Source: DAOTXK01 sp034435395
GTDB lineage: Bacteria > Chloroflexota > Anaerolineae > Aggregatilineales > Ch27
Assembly (NCBI GenBank): GCA_034435395.1
Contig: DAOTXK010000385.1
Location: 1-7,068, forward strand
Direction of reading: 5' to 3'
DNA length: 7,068 bases
A program made the translations under genes and the position numbers. This document shows, one piece after another, positions 6,110-7,068 of the stretch (within the stretch, counting starts at the first letter, position 1; each line of letters starts with the position of its first letter). The notes below the pieces were generated by a model. The model saw nothing but the letters and a program-made list of their open reading frames with translations, was not told where the DNA came from and did not search any database.

Positions 6110-7068
6110 ATGAAACGTCTGGCCATTATCCTGATCCTGGTGATAGGAGCGGCGCAGCCCGGCCTCATACAGGCCCAGGGCGGCGGCGAGGAGACCTGCC
6201 CGGCGCTGGTGGAGGCGGCGCTGGCGGCGACGGACGAGTCCTGTGCGGCGACGGGGCGGGACCAGGCGTGCTACGGGCATGCCCTGGTGGAAGCCGAGCC
6301 GCAGCCGGGGGTGGAAAACTTCGTATTTGAGCGGGAGGGGGACGTTACTGGCGTGGCGGCGCTGGCCAGGCTGCGCACGGCGGCGATGGACATGGCAGCG
6401 GGGACGTGGGGGGTGGCGCTGCTGCGGATTCAGGCGAACCTGCCGGAGACGCTACCGGGACAGAATGTGACGATGGTGCTGTTCGGGGATGTGGAGATCA
6501 CCAACGCGGTGGAGGCGGAGCCGGTCTTTCTGACAGTCACCGCCACAACAGGGGTGAACATCCGGCAGCGCCCGACCGCGAGCGCGGCGGTGCTGGGGTC
6601 GCTGGCGGCGGGGGAGACGGTCACGGCGGACGGGCGGCTGGCCGACGGCTCGTGGCTGCGGGTGCGGCTGCCCGGTGGCGGGGTGGGGTGGGTGTTTGCG
6701 GAGCTGGTGAGGGCCGAGGGCGACCTGAGCGCGCTGGCAGTGGTCGAGCCGGGCGCGCCGGTCTACGGGCCGATGCAGGCGTTTTACCTGACGACGGGGC
6801 TGGGGGAAGCGCCGTGCGCGGCAGCGCCGGACGGGCTGCTGATCCAGACGCCGGCGGGGGCGGGGGAAGTGGCGCTGCGGGTCAACGGGGTGGACATCGC
6901 GCTCGGCTCAACGGCGTTGCTGCGGGCGGCGCGGGGCGAAGAAATGACGGTGAGCATCGTGGAGGGCGCGGCGCGGGTGACGGCGTTGGGCGTGACGCGG
7001 ACGGTCCCCGCTGGGGCGTGGGTCCGCGTGCCGCTGGGAGACGATGGACTGGCGGCGGGGCCACCCAC
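6110..7068 (+). CDS. Secreted SH3b-domain protein, second of the tandem pair (cut by window end)
   Basis: The reading frame is open for 319 codons to the window edge, so the C-terminus is missing. It starts MKRLAIILILV, with a signal peptide to about residue 22 (IQA then Q23). Domain order matches its neighbour: the Cys-framed N-terminal domain (C30, C45, C54; LPETLPGQNVT at 111-121), SH3b at about 142-201 (NIRQRPT, ADGRLADGSWLRVRLP, GGVGWV), the link YGPMQAFY at 219-226, and the FecR-like domain at about 242-309 (VALRVNG, LGSTALL, IVEGAARV, VPAGAWVRVPL). Identity to the first copy is about 95% over residues 37-124 but roughly 53% by hand count (about 100 of 190) over the SH3b and FecR-like region. 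Whether it carries the same cysteine-containing tail cannot be seen. It is probably translated from the same transcript as the first copy. Confidence 0.85.
   Translation, partial: MKRLAIILILVIGAAQPGLIQAQGGGEETCPALVEAALAATDESCAATGRDQACYGHALVEAEPQPGVENFVFEREGDVTGVAALARLRTAAMDMAAGTWGVALLRIQANLPETLPGQNVTMVLFGDVEITNAVEAEPVFLTVTATTGVNIRQRPTASAAVLGSLAAGETVTADGRLADGSWLRVRLPGGGVGWVFAELVRAEGDLSALAVVEPGAPVYGPMQAFYLTTGLGEAPCAAAPDGLLIQTPAGAGEVALRVNGVDIALGSTALLRAARGEEMTVSIVEGAARVTALGVTRTVPAGAWVRVPLGDDGLAAGPP
6218..6481 (+). repeat. Near-identical duplicated block, copy B (partner 4767-5030)
   Basis: This is the partner of the block in the first paralogue, offset by 1451 bases in direct orientation. Identity falls off at both ends, at the signal peptide on the left and just before the SH3b linker on the right. 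Confidence 0.9.

Noticed and set aside
4767..6481. Direct repeats as a CRISPR array or transposon ends
   Set aside because: The repeat is a protein-coding domain within two homologous genes, with no spacers, terminal inverted repeats or transposase.

Overview
The window is about 7 kb of GC-rich bacterial DNA with six protein genes, all on the plus strand. The last gene runs off the right edge. Gene style points to an environmental Chloroflexota bacterium, most likely an Anaerolineae-like lineage: two secreted proteins combine a Cys-framed N-terminal domain with a bacterial SH3 domain, next to a multi-pass GT-C type glycosyltransferase and a GH1 glycosidase of the 'HHFTNP' type. This taxonomic placement is inference from protein style; no marker gene settles it.

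Left part (1-2923): a YchF/OLA1-like P-loop NTPase with a C-terminal TGS-type domain, a 105-residue single-domain cupin with a strong ribosome binding site, and a 439-residue integral membrane glycosyltransferase of the PMT/ArnT type. They are closely spaced (85 and 27 bases apart) and could be co-transcribed, although they share no obvious pathway.

Middle (2924-4501): a 216-base intergenic stretch rich in repeats. It holds a perfect 12-bp stem-loop just after the glycosyltransferase and a 7-base tandem repeat that runs through the start codon of the next gene, a complete GH1 beta-glycosidase with both catalytic glutamates. A hairpin followed by a T-rich run closes this gene.

Right part (4502-7068): a 154-base gap with the terminator, an extended -10 promoter and a good ribosome binding site, then two tandem paralogous secreted proteins 20 bases apart. 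Each has a signal peptide, an N-terminal domain with three spaced cysteines, an SH3b domain and a FecR-like beta domain. The first copy also has a C-terminal beta-rich tail with four cysteines; the second is cut by the window end. The pair is mosaic: one 264-base block differs at only 14 positions, while the flanking protein sequence drops to roughly half identity. This suggests gene conversion or domain-level recombination and is the most notable signal here. No RNA genes, CRISPR arrays, transposases or phage genes were seen.
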